31,167 nt of DNA from JAKLKS01 sp964370855 (GTDB taxonomy: Bacteria; Planctomycetota; JAJSAM01; JAKLKS01). The notes below the pieces were generated by a model. It saw nothing but the letters and a program-made list of their open reading frames with translations, did no database searches and was not told the origin of the DNA. The position numbers and the translations under genes were made by a program. Positions 1 through 7,661 of the stretch are shown piece after piece (position 1 is the first letter of the stretch; each line of letters opens with the position of its first letter). The stretch is taken from assembly GCA_964370855.1 (NCBI GenBank), contig CAYJMF010000057.1, positions 1 through 31,167 of the forward strand, read 5' to 3'.

Positions 1-98
1 CCTCCCGGGCCATGATGGTTCGCCCCCGCCCCCGCCGCCAATCTGGGTCGGGTTCCGTATGGCGGTCTACCATCCCCCCGCCGAGAATGGACCCTCCC

Positions 99-704
99 AT
101 GAGCGCGGAACCGATGGCCGGCCGGAACGGACTCCGTGTCCTCCTCCTCGACAACCGCGACTCCTTCGTCTGGAACCTCGCGCAGGCCTTCGGCGCCCTC
201 GGCGCCGAGCCCCGCGTCGTGCGCAGCGACGCGGTGACCGTCGGGGAGATCCTCGCCTCCCCCCCGGACCGCCTCGTGATCTCGCCGGGCCCCTGCGGGC
301 CCGCGCAGGCCGGGATCTCCGTGGAGGCGATCCGCTCCCTCGCCGGCCGCGTCCCCGTGCTCGGCGTCTGCCTCGGCCACCAGTGCATCGCCGCGGCCTT
401 CGGGGGCCGGGTCGTCCGGGCCGCGGAGCCGCGCCACGGCAAGACATCGGAGATCCGCCACGACGGCCGCGGGGTCCTGCGGGGAGTTCCGGACCCGCTC
501 CGGGCGGCGCGGTATCATTCCCTGGTCGTCGAGGAGGAGGGCCTGCCGGCCTGCCTCGAGGTGACGGCCCGGACCGCCGAGGGCGTGGTCATGGGCCTCC
601 GGCACCGCACCGCCGCCGTGGAGGGGGTGCAGTTCCACCCCGAGTCCTTCCTCACGCCCGACGGACCCCTGCTGCTGCGCAACTTCCTGGAGGGAGCACG
701 ATGA
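99..704 (+). CDS. trpG: Glutamine amidotransferase, anthranilate/aminodeoxychorismate synthase component II
   Basis: Class I glutamine amidotransferase that hydrolyses glutamine and passes ammonia to the chorismate-binding subunit in tryptophan or folate synthesis. The sequence shows the N-terminal LLLDNRDSF strand, an oxyanion motif SPGPCGPAQAG, the nucleophile elbow GVCLGHQC with the catalytic Cys, and the His/Glu pair in GVQFHPESF near the C terminus. It is therefore a complete catalytic triad in about 200 residues, the usual length for TrpG/PabA. Starts at 87, 99 and 114 are all in frame; 99 is a compromise, and 114 fits family alignment best. The stop overlaps the pyrF start as ATGA, so the two are translationally coupled. 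No synthase component I gene is in the window, so TrpG versus PabA (or a shared subunit) cannot be decided. Confidence 0.9.
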   Translation: MSAEPMAGRNGLRVLLLDNRDSFVWNLAQAFGALGAEPRVVRSDAVTVGEILASPPDRLVISPGPCGPAQAGISVEAIRSLAGRVPVLGVCLGHQCIAAAFGGRVVRAAEPRHGKTSEIRHDGRGVLRGVPDPLRAARYHSLVVEEEGLPACLEVTARTAEGVVMGLRHRTAAVEGVQFHPESFLTPDGPLLLRNFLEGAR

Positions 705-1615
705 GCCGCGGAAACTTCGCCGACCGGATGCTCGCCGCCGCCGCCGCCAAGGGGGGGCCGGTCTGCGTCGGCCTCGACCCCCGCTGGGAGGATCTCCCGG
801 AGCGGTTCCGATCCGCCCGGGGGGAGGACCTCGCCGGCCGCGCCGCGGCGGTGCTCGACTTCACCCGCGCCGTCCTCGACGTGGTGGCCCCCCTCGTCCC
901 CGTGGTGAAGCCCAACATCGCCTTCTACGAGGCCATGGGCGCCCCCGGGTACGCCTGCTGGCTCGACACCGTGGCCGCGGCGCGGGAGGCGGGGCTCCTG
1001 GTCGTGGGCGACGTCAAGCGGGGGGACATGGGGAACACCGCGGAGAACTACGCCCGCGCCCATTTCGACGTCGCCGGCTGCGACGCCGTGACCCTCAGCC
1101 CCTACCTCGGCCTCGACTCCCTCGAGCCCTTCCTCGCCCGCTGCCGGAAGGACGGGCGGGGCGTCTTCGTCCTCGTGAAGACGAGCAACCCGGGGTCCGC
1201 CGATCTCCAGGATCTCGAGGTGGGGAACCTCCGCGTCTTCGAGGAGGTGGCCGTGCTCGTGAGGGCCTGGGCCGGCGGCGAGGGGCTCGTCGGGGAATCG
1301 GGCTGGAGCTCCATGGGCGCCGTCACGGGCGCGACCCACCCGGCGGAGGTGGCGCTGCTCCGCAGGATGCTCCCCGGCGTGCCCTTCCTCGTGCCCGGCT
1401 ACGGGGCCCAGGGGGGCACCGCCGCGGACTGCGTCTCCGCCTTCGACGGTGAGGGGCGCGGCGCCGTCGTCAACTCCTCCCGGGGCATCGTCCTCGCCTG
1501 GAGGAAGGGCCCCCTCGCCGAGAGGCACGGGGAGGCCCGCTGGGAGAGGGCCGTGGAGGAGGCGACGCTGGAGATGCGGGCGGCCCTCGCGGCGGTCCTG
1601 CCCCGGGGGAGGTAG
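701..1615 (+). CDS. pyrF: Orotidine 5'-phosphate decarboxylase, type 2
   Basis: Decarboxylates OMP to UMP, the last step of de novo pyrimidine synthesis, in the cytoplasm. The 304-residue protein has the substrate-binding VCVGLDPRW near residue 21 and the catalytic Asp-Lys-Asp array in GDVKRGDMGNTAENYA (D104, K106, D109). The KRGDxxxTA form and the length over 270 residues mark the longer type 2 (mycobacterial/myxobacterial) family rather than the 230-residue E. coli type. The C-terminal phosphate loop is seen in LVPGYGAQGG and VVNSSRGI. The ATG overlaps the trpG stop, with a GGAGGGA ribosome site seven bases upstream. It is followed three bases later by a GTG start, so it is probably co-transcribed with the methyltransferase and bacillithiol genes. 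Confidence 0.96.
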   Translation: MSRGNFADRMLAAAAAKGGPVCVGLDPRWEDLPERFRSARGEDLAGRAAAVLDFTRAVLDVVAPLVPVVKPNIAFYEAMGAPGYACWLDTVAAAREAGLLVVGDVKRGDMGNTAENYARAHFDVAGCDAVTLSPYLGLDSLEPFLARCRKDGRGVFVLVKTSNPGSADLQDLEVGNLRVFEEVAVLVRAWAGGEGLVGESGWSSMGAVTGATHPAEVALLRRMLPGVPFLVPGYGAQGGTAADCVSAFDGEGRGAVVNSSRGIVLAWRKGPLAERHGEARWERAVEEATLEMRAALAAVLPRGR

Positions 1616-1618
1616 GGC

Positions 1619-2356
1619 GTGGGCGCCTGGTACGAGGAGGCCTTCCGCTCCGACTACCTCTCCGTCTACCCCCACCGCGACGACGCCGCCGCCGCGGCGG
1701 AGGCGGCGGCCTGGGCGGGGCGGTTGCCGGGCCTCGCCCCCGGGAGCCGCGTCCTCGACCTCGCCTGCGGGGCGGGGCGCCACCTCCGGGCCCTGGCGGC
1801 CATGGGGGCGCGGGCCGCGGGGTGCGACCTCTCGGCGGACCTGCTGGCCGAGGCGCGGGCGCGGGGCCGCGAGTGTCTCATAAGATGCGACATTCGCCGG
1901 CTCCCCTTCGCCACCGGGTGCTTCGACGCCGTCACCTGCTTCTTCTCCTCCTTCGGCTACTTCGCCGACGCCTCCGACGACGCGGCGGTGCTCGACGAGG
2001 CCGGGCGGGTGCTCAGGCCCGGGGGCGGCCTGCTCCTCGACCTCATGGACCCCGCGACGGTGCGGCGGGACCTCGTGCCGCGGAGCGCGAGGGAACGCGG
2101 CGGCACGCGCGTCGTCGAGGAGAGGTCGCTCGCCGGGGGGGGGCGCCGGGTGGAGAAGCGGGTGTCCCTCGAGGGACCGGGGGGCGCAAGGGCGTGGACG
2201 GAATCGGTCCGGCTCTACGATCCCGGCGAGGTCGAGGCGATGGCGCGCCCCGCGGGCCTGATGCCGCGGGGGCGGTTCGGCGGCCACGGCGGGGAGCCGT
2301 GGAGCGGCGGGGTCTCCCCGCGCTGCGTGATCCTGTTCGGGAGGGAGGGGGCGTGA
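1619..2356 (+). CDS. Class I SAM-dependent methyltransferase, candidate bacillithiol N-methyltransferase
   Basis: Rossmann-fold methyltransferase of 245 residues. Motif I is VLDLACGAGRH (residues 45-55), the acidic end of strand 2 is in GCDLSADLL, and the later motifs are FDAVTCFFSSFGYF and LRPGGGLLLDLMDP. The GTG start has a GGGGGAGG ribosome site six bases upstream. Its stop overlaps the GTG of bshC by four bases (GTGA), so it is translated with the bacillithiol genes. In Chlorobiaceae a methyltransferase (NmbA) converts bacillithiol to N-methyl-bacillithiol. The position makes this protein a candidate for the same job, but that is inference from context: the sequence itself only shows a small-molecule-type methyltransferase. 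A role on another small molecule is equally compatible with the motifs. Confidence 0.88.
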   Translation: MGAWYEEAFRSDYLSVYPHRDDAAAAAEAAAWAGRLPGLAPGSRVLDLACGAGRHLRALAAMGARAAGCDLSADLLAEARARGRECLIRCDIRRLPFATGCFDAVTCFFSSFGYFADASDDAAVLDEAGRVLRPGGGLLLDLMDPATVRRDLVPRSARERGGTRVVEERSLAGGGRRVEKRVSLEGPGGARAWTESVRLYDPGEVEAMARPAGLMPRGRFGGHGGEPWSGGVSPRCVILFGREGA

Positions 2357-3867
2357 ACGACGCGGTCCTTCCCTGGGGGATCTTCGCCGGCGGGCGGCGG
2401 CTCTTCCTCGCCCACCTCTCCGGCGAGGCCGCGGCGGGGGATCTCCTCGGCGGCCGCGGGTGGTCCGACGGGGCCGTCGCCGCCGCCGTGGAGGAGCGCC
2501 GCCGCCTTCCCCTCCCCCACCGCGCGGACATGGCCCGCGCCGTCCGCGGGTACGCGCTGTCGCTGGGCGTCCCCGCGGCGGCGGAGGCGGCGCGGCGCCT
2601 CGAGGATCCCGACGCCGTGGTGATCGTCGCCGGCCAGCAGCCCGCGGTCGGGGGCGGCCCCCTCCTCTCCTTCGCCAAGGCGGCGGGGGTCGTGGCCCTG
2701 GCGCGGCGCCTCGAGGCGGCGGGGGCCGGGCCCGTGGTGCCCGTCTGGTGGGTGGCCTCCGAGGACCACGACATCGACGAGGCCGGCGCGGTCCTCCTCG
2801 GCGGCGGCCGCCGGGGATCGGACCTGCTCTCCGCGGAGCCGAGGGACCGCCGGATGCTCTCCTTCGTGGCGGCCCCGGCCCTCGCGGAGGCCGCCGGCGA
2901 CGCCGGGGGGAGCGAGTTCTCCTGCGACGTCCTGCTCCGCCGGGAGGCCGCCGCCGGGGCCTCCCTCGGCGCGCAGAACGCCCGCTGGTTCATGGACCTC
3001 CTCGCGGAGCGCGGCCTCGTCGTCGTCGAGCCCCAGGTGCTCCGCCCCTTCGCCCGGGCCGTCTTCGAGCGGGACGTGCGCTCCCCCGGGGAGCTGGCGG
3101 CGGCGGTGCGCGCGGGCAACGCCGCGGTGCGGGCCGCGGGCTTCGACCCCGTGCTGCCCGACCCCGAGGGTCCCCTCCATTTCACCGTGGACGGGGCAGG
3201 CCGGCGGACCCGGGGAGGCGGGACGCCGGCGGACCTCGACGCCGCCTCCACCCGGCTGAGCGCCGACGTGGCGCTGCGGGTCCTCGCGCAGGACGCCGCC
3301 CTCCCCGTGGCGGCCCAGCTCGGCGGGCCGACGGAGATCGAGTACCTCGCCGCCCTCGGCCCCGCCCGCCGCGCCCTCGGGGCGTTCACTCCCGCCGCGG
3401 TGCCGCGGCCCGGCGTGACCGTCCTCGAGAAGCGCGTCGAGGAGGCGCTCCGGGAGTTCGGCGCCGACGCGGCCTCCCTCTACGTGCGGGGCGAGGCGGC
3501 CCTCCGCCACCCGTCCGGGGCCGTCGAGGATCCCCTCGCCGCGACGGCCCGCAGGCTCCGCACGGAGCTCGCCGCCGCCGCCGGGGAGCCCGCGGCGCAC
3601 GCCTCCGCGGTGCGGACCCGCCTGGACCGGGCCCGGCACGCGCTGGAGGAGCTGGCCGCCGCCTCGGCGCGGGCGGCGGAGGAGAGGAGGGGCGTCGGCG
3701 AGTCGCGCCGGCGGCGCGTCCTCGACGCCCTGCTCCCCGAGGGCCTTCCCCAGGAGAGGCGCTGGTCGCTCCTCGCCTTCCTCCTGCGCCACGGCCGGGG
3801 GCTCGCGGATCGCATCGCCGACGGGGTGGCCGGGCCGGAGCCCGGGCACCGGGTGATCAGGGCCTGA
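2353..3867 (+). CDS. bshC: Putative cysteine ligase BshC, last step of bacillithiol synthesis
   Basis: BshC is thought to add cysteine to glucosaminyl-malate to give bacillithiol, the low-molecular-weight thiol that replaces glutathione in many bacteria. Family landmarks are VIVAGQQPAVGGGPLLSFAK (from about residue 90), VPVWWVASEDHDIDEA (about 129-144), and the C-terminal coiled-coil arm rich in Ala, Arg and Glu (about 395-470). At 504 residues it is slightly shorter than the usual 530-540. The GTG start overlaps the methyltransferase stop and has a strong purine run (GGGAGGGAGG) just upstream. Thirteen bases separate it from bshB1. The identity is supported doubly by the motifs and by the adjacent bshB1 and bshA. 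Confidence 0.93.
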   Translation: MNDAVLPWGIFAGGRRLFLAHLSGEAAAGDLLGGRGWSDGAVAAAVEERRRLPLPHRADMARAVRGYALSLGVPAAAEAARRLEDPDAVVIVAGQQPAVGGGPLLSFAKAAGVVALARRLEAAGAGPVVPVWWVASEDHDIDEAGAVLLGGGRRGSDLLSAEPRDRRMLSFVAAPALAEAAGDAGGSEFSCDVLLRREAAAGASLGAQNARWFMDLLAERGLVVVEPQVLRPFARAVFERDVRSPGELAAAVRAGNAAVRAAGFDPVLPDPEGPLHFTVDGAGRRTRGGGTPADLDAASTRLSADVALRVLAQDAALPVAAQLGGPTEIEYLAALGPARRALGAFTPAAVPRPGVTVLEKRVEEALREFGADAASLYVRGEAALRHPSGAVEDPLAATARRLRTELAAAAGEPAAHASAVRTRLDRARHALEELAAASARAAEERRGVGESRRRRVLDALLPEGLPQERRWSLLAFLLRHGRGLADRIADGVAGPEPGHRVIRA

Positions 3868-3880
3868 GGAGGCGGAGACG

Positions 3881-4606
3881 ATGGCGGACGTGCTGGCGAT
3901 CGGCGCCCACCCCGACGACGTGGAGCTCACCATGGGGGGGCTGCTCCTGCGGCTGCGGGACGCGGGGAGGACCGTGGCCATCCTCGACCTCACCCGCGGC
4001 GAGGGGGGGACCCGCGGCTCGCCGGGGACGCGGGCCGCCGAGGCCGCGAGGGCGGCGGCGATCCTCGGCGCCGTGGACCGCCGCATCCTCGATCACGGCG
4101 ACGGCAGGCTCGAGCCATCGGAGGCCGTGCGGCGCTCCGTCGCGGAGGCGGTCCGCGAGTTCCGGCCCTCCCTGGTCCTCGCACCGCACTGGATCGACCT
4201 CCACCCGGACCACGCCGCCGCCGGCGCCGCCGTGCGCTCCGTGCGGTACGTCTCCGGGATGGCGCGGTGGTTCCCCGGCGGGCACCCTCCCCACCGCGCG
4301 CGCACCTTCCTGTACTCGCTCCACCACAACTCCTCCGCCGAGCCCTCCCTCGTGGTGGACGTCACGCCGGTATGGGAGCGGAAGATCGAGCTCGCCCGCT
4401 GCTTCGCCTCCCAGCTCCACGATCCCTCCTCCGGCGAGCCGCGCACCAACATCGCCTCCGAGGACTTTCTGCCCCGGTGGGAGGCGCGCCACCGGTGGTT
4501 CGGCGAGAAGATCGGCGTGCGCTACGGGGAGCCCTTCTTCCACGAGGGGCCCCTGGCCGTGGACGACGCGGCCTCCCTCCTGCGGCCCGCGGCGGCGCGC
4601 CCGTGA
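3881..4606 (+). CDS. bshB1: N-acetylglucosaminyl-malate deacetylase BshB1
   Basis: Zinc-dependent deacetylase of the PIG-L/LmbE family that removes the acetyl group from GlcNAc-malate, the second step of bacillithiol synthesis. The 241-residue protein has the zinc motif AHPDDVE (residues 9-15), the TRGE segment (38-41) and the second metal motif LHPDH (107-111). A third conserved region is in TFLYSLHH. These and the length match BshB1 rather than the mycothiol enzyme MshB, which is longer. The ATG is preceded by GAGGAGG at good spacing. The stop TGA overlaps the bshA GTG start (GTGA), giving tight coupling between the first two enzymes of the pathway. Confidence 0.95.
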   Translation: MADVLAIGAHPDDVELTMGGLLLRLRDAGRTVAILDLTRGEGGTRGSPGTRAAEAARAAAILGAVDRRILDHGDGRLEPSEAVRRSVAEAVREFRPSLVLAPHWIDLHPDHAAAGAAVRSVRYVSGMARWFPGGHPPHRARTFLYSLHHNSSAEPSLVVDVTPVWERKIELARCFASQLHDPSSGEPRTNIASEDFLPRWEARHRWFGEKIGVRYGEPFFHEGPLAVDDAASLLRPAAARP

Positions 4607-5742
4607 GGATCGGCATCGCCTGCTGGCCCACGTACGGCGGCTCCGGCGCCGTCGCGACGGAGCTCGGGGTCGCCCTCGCGGACCGCGGCCACGAGGTGCA
4701 CTTCGTCACCTACGCGCCGCCCTTCCGCCTCGACGCCGTCCGGCGCGACATCACCTTCCACCAGGTGTCCGTGTCCGCCTACCCGCTCTTCCGCTTCCCC
4801 CCCTACGACCTCGCGCTGGCCTCGCGCCTCGCGGAGGTCGCCGAGGAGCACCACCTCGACCTCTTCCATGTCCACTACGCCATCCCCCACGCCGCCGCCG
4901 CGCACCTGGCGCGGGAGATCCTCGGCTCCGCGGCGCCGCGGCTCGTCGTCACGCTCCACGGCACGGACATCACCGTGGTCGGGACGGACCCCGCCTACCG
5001 CCGCACGACGCAGTTCGTCCTCGATCGGGCCGACGCCGTCACGGCGGTCTCCTCGTGGCTGGTGGACGAGACGGCCCGCGTCTTCGCGCCCCACCGCCCC
5101 ATCCTCAACATCCCGAACTTCGTGGACCTCCACCGGTTCCGCCCCGCCTGCCCGGAGGGGCTCCACGATCGCCTCGCCGCCCCCGGCGAGGCGGTGCTCA
5201 TGCACGTGTCCAACTTCCGGCCCGTGAAGAGGGTGGTGGACGCCGTCCGGGTCCTCGCGAAGGTCGCCGCGGTCCGCCCCGCCCGCCTCGTCATGGTCGG
5301 CGACGGGCCCGACCGGCCCCTCGCCGAGGAGGAGGCACGTCTCCTCGGCGTGTCCAAGCGGGTCACCTTCCTCGGGGAGAGGGACGAGGTGGAGTCCCTG
5401 CTCCCCGGCGCGGACCTGTTCCTTCTCCCGAGCGAGAGCGAGTCCTTCGGGCTGGCGGCCCTCGAGGCCATGGCCTGCGGAGTCCCCGTCGTCGGCACCC
5501 GCACGGGCGGGCTGCCGGAGCTCGTGGAGGACGGCGTCTCGGGGCACCTGTGCGAGGTCGGGGACTTCACCTGCATGGCGGCCTTCGCGGCGGGTCTCCT
5601 CGCGGACCCGGCGCGGCACGCCGCCATGCGCGCGGCGGCGCGGGCGCGGGCCGCGGCCTTCGGCACGGAGGCCGTCGTCGGCCGCTACGAGGAGTGCTAC
5701 CGGGGCCTGCTCGAGGGAGGCGCCCGCCCCTCTCCCGGGTGA
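4603..5742 (+). CDS. bshA: N-acetyl-alpha-D-glucosaminyl L-malate synthase BshA
   Basis: GT4 retaining glycosyltransferase that joins UDP-GlcNAc to L-malate, the committed step of bacillithiol synthesis. The 379-residue length is exactly that of the family. It opens with RIGIACWPTYGGSGAVATEL, the glycine-rich loop typical of BshA, then FHVHYAIPHA and VTLHGTDITVVG. The GT4 nucleotide-sugar site is in SESESFGLAALEAMACG with its Glu-x7-Glu pair. The GTG start at 4603 overlaps the bshB1 stop by four bases, and no strong ribosome site is visible, so translation probably depends on coupling. The 3' end overlaps the convergent ankyrin gene by 46 bases. It is the last gene of the bacillithiol unit. 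Confidence 0.95.
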   Translation: MRIGIACWPTYGGSGAVATELGVALADRGHEVHFVTYAPPFRLDAVRRDITFHQVSVSAYPLFRFPPYDLALASRLAEVAEEHHLDLFHVHYAIPHAAAAHLAREILGSAAPRLVVTLHGTDITVVGTDPAYRRTTQFVLDRADAVTAVSSWLVDETARVFAPHRPILNIPNFVDLHRFRPACPEGLHDRLAAPGEAVLMHVSNFRPVKRVVDAVRVLAKVAAVRPARLVMVGDGPDRPLAEEEARLLGVSKRVTFLGERDEVESLLPGADLFLLPSESESFGLAALEAMACGVPVVGTRTGGLPELVEDGVSGHLCEVGDFTCMAAFAAGLLADPARHAAMRAAARARAAAFGTEAVVGRYEECYRGLLEGGARPSPG

Positions 5743-6404
5743 GGCTCGCGCCGCGCGCGCAGGAGGTCCGCGGCCTCGTGGTTCCCCTTCCCCTCGGCCA
5801 TGGCGAAGGCCGTCCGGCCGTCGTCGGCCCGGATCGAGGGATCGGCGCCGGAGCGCAGGAGGAGCCGGACGAGCTCCCGGTCCCCCGAGAGGGCGGCGGC
5901 GTGGAGCGCGGTCCAGCCCCCCTCCTGGCGGGCGTTCGCGTCGGCGCCGGCGCCGAGGATCGCCTCCACGGCCGCGGCGTGGCCCGCGGCGGCGGCGCTG
6001 TGGAGGGGACGCACCCGCATGGGGTTGTCGGCGACGGCGTCGGCGTCGGCCCCGCGGGCGAGGAGCAGCTCCACCACCCCCGTCCGTCCGAAGAAGGCGG
6101 CGAGGTGCAGGAGGGTGAACCCGTCCGCGGCGCGCGCGTGGAGGAACCCCGGGAAGTGGTCGAGGACCCCGGCGACGAAACCGGCGTCGCCGAGCGCCGC
6201 CGCGTCGAAGACGTTCAGTTCCGGGTCCGCGGCCAGGAGGATGTTCACGAGGTCCTGGCGCCGGTGGTAGAGGGCGAACATGAGGGCCGAGATCCCCGCG
6301 TCGCTCACGAGGGAGGCGCGGGCCGCGTTCTCGGCGACGAGGCTGCGCAGGCGGTCGGGATCGCCCGCCCGGATCGCCTCGAAGAGGTCTTCCACGGACT
6401 TCAT
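5697..6404 (-). CDS. Ankyrin repeat protein
   Basis: A 235-residue protein made almost wholly of ankyrin repeats, a helix-hairpin scaffold for protein-protein contacts. After the N-terminal helical unit MKSVEDLFEAIRAGD, repeats are recognisable at ISALMFALYHRRQDLVNILL, FTLLHLAAFFGRTGVVELLL, RPLHSAAAAGHAAAVEAIL and TALHAAALSGDRELVRLLLR, with a weaker final one at TAFAMAEGKGNHEAADLLR. The tail is short, basic and Pro-rich. No signal peptide or enzyme domain is seen, so it is probably cytoplasmic; the partner is unknown. It lies 57 bases downstream of hemW on the same strand and may share the sigma factor transcript. A purine-rich run precedes the ATG. Its last 15 codons overlap the end of bshA on the opposite strand. 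Confidence 0.88.
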   Translation of the reverse strand: MKSVEDLFEAIRAGDPDRLRSLVAENAARASLVSDAGISALMFALYHRRQDLVNILLAADPELNVFDAAALGDAGFVAGVLDHFPGFLHARAADGFTLLHLAAFFGRTGVVELLLARGADADAVADNPMRVRPLHSAAAAGHAAAVEAILGAGADANARQEGGWTALHAAALSGDRELVRLLLRSGADPSIRADDGRTAFAMAEGKGNHEAADLLRARREPHPGEGRAPPSSRPR

Positions 6405-6461
6405 CGCAGGCCCCCCTCGGGCCCCCCTCCGCCGGCCCGGCGGCCCCCGCGGGGCCGCGCC

Positions 6462-7661
6462 CTAGCGGCGGAGGAATTCCGCGATGATGGCATCCGCGAC
6501 GGGGATTCCCTCCTCCGTGAGTCGCATCCGGTCACGCTCCACCGTGACGAAGTTCCCCTCCACGAGGCGGCGGAGAAGGGGGGCGAAGAGGGAACGCGCG
6601 TCGATGCCCGATCGATCCTCGAGGTCGGTGAAGCCCACGCCCTCGTCGAGCCGGAGCCCGAGCATGATGCACTCGCCGAGGAACCCGCGGTCGTCCAGCG
6701 TCTCGCTCTCCGCCGTCGCGTCCCCGCCCTCCTCCTCCACGCGGCGCAGCCACGCCTTCAGATCCCGCACGTTGGAGGAGCGCCGTCCCTCGACGTAGGA
6801 GGCCGCCGACACGCCGACGCCGAGGTAGGAGCCGTTGCGCCAGTAGACGAGGTTGTGGAGGCACTCCCGCCCGGGGAGCGCGAAGTTGCTCACCTCGTAG
6901 GCCCGGAACCCCGCCTCCGCGAGCCGCGCGCGGGCGTGGAGCAGCATCGTCCGCTCGAGGTCCTCCGTCTCGCGCCGCACGAGGCCGCGCCCCTCGCGCG
7001 CCAGCATGGTCGTCCCCTCCTCCCAGAGGAGCGCGTAGCAGGAGAGGTGCGTCGTGCCGAGGGCCACCGCCTCGTCGAGGTCCCTCCGGAATGTGTCGAG
7101 CCCCTGGCCGGGAACGGCGAAGAGGAGGTCCACGGAGACGCGCGGCACCCCCGCCGCCGCCAGGTCCTCCACGGCGCGCCGCGCCTGCGCGGCGTCGTGG
7201 ATGCGCCCCACGGACCGGAGCACGCGGTCGTCGAAGGACTGCACCCCCATGGACACGCGGTCGCAGCCCGCCGCGAGGAGCGCGTCGATCTTCGGGCCGT
7301 CCAGGGTCCCCGGGTTCGCCTCCACGGTGAACTCGCGGAGCCGCGAGAGGTCGCACCGGGACCGGAGGATCTCCCCGAGGCGGGCGAGCTCCTCCGCGGA
7401 GAGCACCGTGGGAGTCCCCCCGCCCACGAAGATCGTCTCCGGGGCGAAGCCGGCCGGGGCCCGCGCGGCCAGTTCGCGATCCAGGCCGTCGAGGTAGGCC
7501 GCGGTCTCGCTCCCGCGCCGGCCGCCGGGCAGCGAGTAGAAGTCGCAGTAGGCGCACTTCGTCTCGCAGAAGGGGACGTGGACGTAGAGGGCGCGGCAGG
7601 CGCCGCGGCCCCGGGGAGAGGCCCGCTCCCCCGCAGCGCTACTGGCCGGGGCGCGAGGCAA
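6462..7661 (-). CDS. hemW: Radical SAM haem chaperone HemW
   Basis: HemW-family radical SAM protein, thought to deliver haem to respiratory proteins. It is often misnamed coproporphyrinogen III oxidase. The 4Fe-4S ligands are C32, C36 and C39 in the motif CETKCAYC. The fourth Cys found in true HemN is replaced by Phe (CDFY), which favours HemW. GGGTPTVLS, VEANPGT and GVQSFDDRVLRSVGR are the usual SAM-binding and barrel motifs, and a HemN C-terminal domain follows (LGLRLDEGVGF). The only possible start upstream of the core is TTG at 7661. It has GGAG seven bases ahead and overlaps the end of the sigma gene by 23 bases. This fits translational coupling. Confidence 0.92.
   Translation of the reverse strand: MPRAPASSAAGERASPRGRGACRALYVHVPFCETKCAYCDFYSLPGGRRGSETAAYLDGLDRELAARAPAGFAPETIFVGGGTPTVLSAEELARLGEILRSRCDLSRLREFTVEANPGTLDGPKIDALLAAGCDRVSMGVQSFDDRVLRSVGRIHDAAQARRAVEDLAAAGVPRVSVDLLFAVPGQGLDTFRRDLDEAVALGTTHLSCYALLWEEGTTMLAREGRGLVRRETEDLERTMLLHARARLAEAGFRAYEVSNFALPGRECLHNLVYWRNGSYLGVGVSAASYVEGRRSSNVRDLKAWLRRVEEEGGDATAESETLDDRGFLGECIMLGLRLDEGVGFTDLEDRSGIDARSLFAPLLRRLVEGNFVTVERDRMRLTEEGIPVADAIIAEFLRR

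Noticed and set aside
1..98. An upstream partial gene such as trpE at the left edge
   Set aside because: No recognisable protein end is seen in any frame. The bases hold at most a TACCAT hexamer (68-73) that might be a -10 for trpG.
515..2287. 590-codon minus-strand frame opposite trpG, pyrF and the methyltransferase
   Set aside because: It is low-complexity Pro/His/Gly/Glu-rich, shows no family motif, and is antisense to three well-supported genes.
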